Assembly: GCA_002714165.1 (NCBI GenBank)
Contig: PAWT01000037.1
Coordinates: 8,926 to 15,468 of the forward strand
Source: Acidobacteriota bacterium
Lineage (GTDB): Bacteria > Acidobacteriota > Vicinamibacteria > Vicinamibacterales > UBA823
Direction of reading: 5' to 3'
DNA length: 6,543 nt
Numbering within the stretch: the first letter of the stretch is position 1; every line of letters begins with the position of its first letter. The notes under the pieces are model-generated. The model was not told the DNA's origin, ran no database searches, and saw only the letters and a program-made list of their open reading frames with translations. Shown here one piece after another: positions 6,211-6,543 of the stretch. Position numbers and translations under genes: made by a program.

Positions 6211-6543
6211 ATGAGCTCCGATCGTATCCTTCTCGTTTTGATAGTCGTCGTTTCCATCCTGGCGGCCATTCCACAAATAGCTAGTGCATTCGCGATGTGG
6301 GGACTTGTCCTCGTACTTCTCGGATTAATCGCTGGTTTTATGGGTGGATATGGTTCAGATATGACGCAGCGAATACTGATCTACGTAGCCGCGGCGTTTA
6401 TAGGTGGAATAGCCAATAGCCTGGATAACATCATGGTTGTTGGGCCTTGGCTAAATGCAGTGATTGACAACATGCAAGTTGGGATCCGAGGCATCGCCGT
6501 GGCGGTCTTTATGCTAGCGATGTACGAAAGGATCATGCCTGCC
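6211..6543 (+). CDS. Small multi-pass membrane protein of unknown function (3' end outside window)
   Basis: The ATG at 6211 is preceded by AAGGGGG at 6198-6204 with a 6-nt spacer, a good ribosome binding site. The frame stays open for 111 codons to the window edge. The product is strongly hydrophobic, with four likely membrane segments: about residues 6-21 (ILLVLIVVVSILAAI), 29-46 (MWGLVLVLLGLIAGFMGG), 54-69 and 91-105 (GIRGIAVAVFMLAMY). These are separated by short loops containing GSDMTQR and NSLDNIMVVGPWLNAVIDN. Glycines in the helices suggest tight packing. There is no signal-peptide cut, transporter motif or catalytic motif that I recognise. The charged end ERIMP after the fourth helix suggests the protein stops soon past the edge. 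It is divergent from the DUF5916 gene; nothing else in the window hints at its role. The window edge hides its stop codon. Confidence 0.75.
   Translation, partial: MSSDRILLVLIVVVSILAAIPQIASAFAMWGLVLVLLGLIAGFMGGYGSDMTQRILIYVAAAFIGGIANSLDNIMVVGPWLNAVIDNMQVGIRGIAVAVFMLAMYERIMPA

Noticed and set aside
5955..6269. 104-codon minus-strand frame just upstream of the DUF5916 gene
   Set aside because: It spans the promoter region and the first 59 bp of the membrane-protein gene. Its composition is irregular, with a PTPTPP stretch that only reflects the GGCGTC repeat.
5997..6284. 95-codon plus-strand frame starting at a TTG
   Set aside because: It overlaps the well-supported gene at 6211 in another frame, and its run of seven arginines comes from the tandem repeat.
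1..6543. Defence system, phage, insertion sequence or CRISPR array
   Set aside because: No transposase, integrase, nuclease, toxin-antitoxin pair, terminal inverted repeats or spaced repeats are visible. All genes are of exported or membrane housekeeping or accessory type.

Overview
The window looks like chromosomal DNA from a Gram-negative, heterotrophic environmental bacterium. An acidobacterial (Vicinamibacteria-like) lineage is my best guess. The reasons are the mix of secreted NHL-repeat proteins, a small secreted beta-rich protein, a lipoprotein-type GH20 hexosaminidase and a long DUF5916 outer-membrane barrel protein. This placement is inference from protein style; there is no rRNA or other marker in the window. 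I see no tRNA, rRNA, CRISPR array, insertion sequence, integrase or phage gene.

Layout: (1) 2-145 (+) is the 3' end of an NHL-repeat gene that enters from the left. (2) 230-700 (+) encodes a 156-residue secreted protein of unknown function, with a good ribosome binding site. (3) 785-1837 (-) encodes a complete 350-residue secreted NHL beta-propeller resembling peptidyl-alpha-hydroxyglycine alpha-amidating lyase (PAL). It converges on gene 2, and a perfect 10-bp inverted repeat sits at their junction. (4) 1838-1945 is a 108-bp divergent control region with a plausible sigma70 promoter whose -35 box lies at the centre of an 18-bp dyad. (5) 1946-3619 (+) encodes a GH20 beta-N-acetylhexosaminidase with an intact active site. 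(6) 3653-5962 (-) encodes a 769-residue outer-membrane protein with a CBM9-like N-terminal domain and a DUF5916 barrel, convergent with gene 5. (7) 5963-6210 is a relatively AT-rich divergent intergenic region. (8) 6211-6543 (+) encodes a small multi-pass membrane protein that runs off the right edge.

Nearly everything here is exported: two propellers, one small secreted protein, one probable lipoprotein enzyme, one outer-membrane barrel and one inner-membrane protein. The GH20 enzyme would release terminal N-acetylhexosamines from chito-oligosaccharides or glycoconjugates outside the cytoplasm. The DUF5916 protein could sit in the outer membrane nearby, but the two genes are transcribed toward each other, so no operon links them. 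The shared control region ties the PAL-like propeller to GH20 only through promoter geometry.

I did not find a convincing new multi-gene system. The points most worth a second look are the altered catalytic signature of the PAL-like propeller, the dyad over the GH20 promoter, and the two uncharacterised small exported or membrane proteins.
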